Source of the DNA: CAZXWK01 sp964644675
GTDB taxonomy: Bacteria; Actinomycetota; Coriobacteriia; Anaerosomatales; JAAXUF01
Length of the DNA stretch: 7,505 nt
Assembly: GCA_964644675.1 (NCBI GenBank)
Contig: CAZXWK010000068.1
Span: 1-7,505 of the forward strand
Direction of reading: 5' to 3'
Position numbers and translations under genes: made by a program. Below, in pieces: positions 6,864 through 7,505 of this stretch. The notes below the pieces were generated by a model. It was not told the origin of the DNA. It saw only the letters and a program-made list of their open reading frames with translations, and did not search any database. The first letter of the stretch is position 1. Every line of letters starts with the position of its first letter.

Positions 6864-7274
6864 CTACAGGACGCCAGGCTCCATGTGGGGCGGATCCGTG
6901 TTGTGGCACTTCATGCACTCGTTCATGTGACGCCGCATGTGCTGCGCGGTGAGCGTCGGGTCGGTGCTGTGGCACTTGCACCCGGGGATGCCGATGACGA
7001 ACCGCTTCTGTATCGGCTGTGCCTGGCCCGCGGCCACCGCCTGGTCGTACTGCGCAAGCACCTCCGGGTACACGGTTCCCGAGGGACCGCCGAAGAAGTA
7101 GAGCATCGCCGCAGCGAAGACCACGAACCCGATCACCGAGAAGAACGTGATCGCCACCCACTTCAGCACGCGCTTCACGCGCGACTGCTTGGTCTCGCAG
7201 ACGACCTCGTCACCCTGTGCGGGCTGCTCGGCGAAGTCCTCGATCTCGATCGTGTCGGGCTCGTGCGTGCTCAT
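6864..7274 (-). CDS. Small signal-anchored c-type cytochrome-like protein, downstream of hcp
   Basis: This 136-residue protein has an acidic cytoplasmic tail (1-27), a basic stretch K-Q-S-R-V-K-R (29-35), one transmembrane helix (about 38-61) and a short domain that the positive-inside rule places outside the membrane. Near the C terminus are two similar motifs: C99-K-C-H-S-T-D-P and C120-M-K-C-H-N-T-D-P. The second is a canonical CXXCH heme c site; the first has one residue fewer (CXCH). Between them lie extra histidines (Q-H-M-R-R-H-M, 111-117) and one follows (P-P-H, 128-130), possible distal heme ligands. It starts 6 bases after the hcp stop and is surely cotranscribed with it; a GGAAG stands 11 bases before the ATG, within the hcp end, a rather long spacing. 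A role as electron carrier between the membrane quinone pool and another redox enzyme is inferred. I do not recognise a named family; one or two hemes are possible. Confidence 0.75.
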   Translation of the reverse strand: MSTHEPDTIEIEDFAEQPAQGDEVVCETKQSRVKRVLKWVAITFFSVIGFVVFAAAMLYFFGGPSGTVYPEVLAQYDQAVAAGQAQPIQKRFVIGIPGCKCHSTDPTLTAQHMRRHMNECMKCHNTDPPHMEPGVL

Positions 7275-7280
7275 GACTGT

Positions 7281-7505
7281 CTACGCTTCCGTTCCGAGGA
7301 TGGCGACGAGGTCCTCGCGAGGGCTCGCCGCGATGGGCTTGATGTCGAAGTTCTCGACCAGCACGCCGAGGACGTTCGGGCTGACGAACGCCGGCAGGGT
7401 GGGGCCGAGGCGGATGTCGGTGATGCCGAGGTGCAGCAGCGTCAGCAGGATCGCGACGGCCTTCTGCTCGTACCACGACAGGATCATCGACAGCGGCAGG
7501 TCGTT
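7281..7505 (-). CDS. hcp: Hybrid cluster protein / hydroxylamine reductase, C-terminal 74 residues (rest outside window)
   Basis: The frame is open from the window's right edge and ends with TAG at 7281-7283. The visible 74 residues match the C terminus of hybrid cluster proteins: S-W-Y-E-Q-K-A-V, then L-G-P-T-L-P-A-F, S-P-N-V-L and L-V-E-N-F-D-I-K-P-I. The Glu of Y-E-Q-K (plus bases 7467-7469) corresponds to the last hybrid-cluster ligand, Glu494 of the Desulfovibrio vulgaris protein, with the conserved Lys two residues on (Lys496). Hcp is a cytoplasmic Fe-S-O cluster enzyme that reduces hydroxylamine in vitro and nitric oxide in vivo, in defence against nitrosative stress. The first gene-proximal part, including the N-terminal cysteine motif that would tell the Hcp class, is not in the window. 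It is followed after 6 bases by the small cytochrome gene. Confidence 0.93.
   Translation of the reverse strand, partial: NDLPLSMILSWYEQKAVAILLTLLHLGITDIRLGPTLPAFVSPNVLGVLVENFDIKPIAASPREDLVAILGTEA

Noticed and set aside
6568..7161. A 197-codon minus-strand frame overlapping the cytochrome gene and the DUF389 3' end
   Set aside because: It runs through the convergent intergenic region in a different frame from the heme-motif protein and is Arg/Pro/Gly-rich without motifs.

Overview
The window is a GC-rich stretch of a bacterial chromosome, almost fully coding, with seven protein genes (two of them cut by the window edges) and no RNA gene, insertion sequence or CRISPR array that I can see. Gene content points to an anaerobe: a B12-dependent ornithine fermentation cluster, the end of a hybrid cluster protein gene and a small membrane-anchored c-type cytochrome. 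The high GC, strong G/C third-position bias and the type of membrane M28 peptidase suggest an anaerobic Actinobacterium, perhaps a Coriobacteriia-like lineage. That placement is inference from composition and gene content, not from a marker gene.

Left third (1-3694, plus strand): the 3' part of oraE (large subunit of D-ornithine 4,5-aminomutase), a MutL/GlmL-type actin-fold ATPase, and orr (PLP-dependent ornithine racemase), spaced by 7 and 9 bases and surely one operon. Orr converts L-ornithine to D-ornithine. OraE, with the small subunit OraS expected just upstream of the window, moves the terminal amino group to give 2,4-diaminopentanoate. The MutL-like ATPase probably maintains or reactivates the adenosylcobalamin enzyme. 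The order oraE - mutL-like - orr resembles the oxidative ornithine degradation clusters described in Clostridia.

Middle (3704-5602, minus strand): a membrane-embedded M28-family zinc peptidase converging on orr. All metal-site residues are present, but the catalytic domain is interrupted twice: by two transmembrane helices and by a disordered, charged insertion of about 245 residues. A 184-base divergent intergenic region separates it from the next gene.

Right third: a DUF389 multi-pass membrane protein on the plus strand (5787-6782), a short convergent intergenic region with a GC-rich hairpin, then a minus-strand pair: the 3' end of hcp (hybrid cluster protein, hydroxylamine/NO reductase) followed after 6 bases by a small signal-anchored protein with two tandem heme-type motifs, one canonical (CXXCH) and one shortened (CXCH). 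The hcp-cytochrome pair suggests an extracytoplasmic redox partner linked to nitrogen-oxide detoxification; this link is inferred from position only.

The points most worth a second look are the uneven heme-motif duplication next to hcp and the double interruption of the M28 domain. I found no clear sign of a wholly new multi-gene system.
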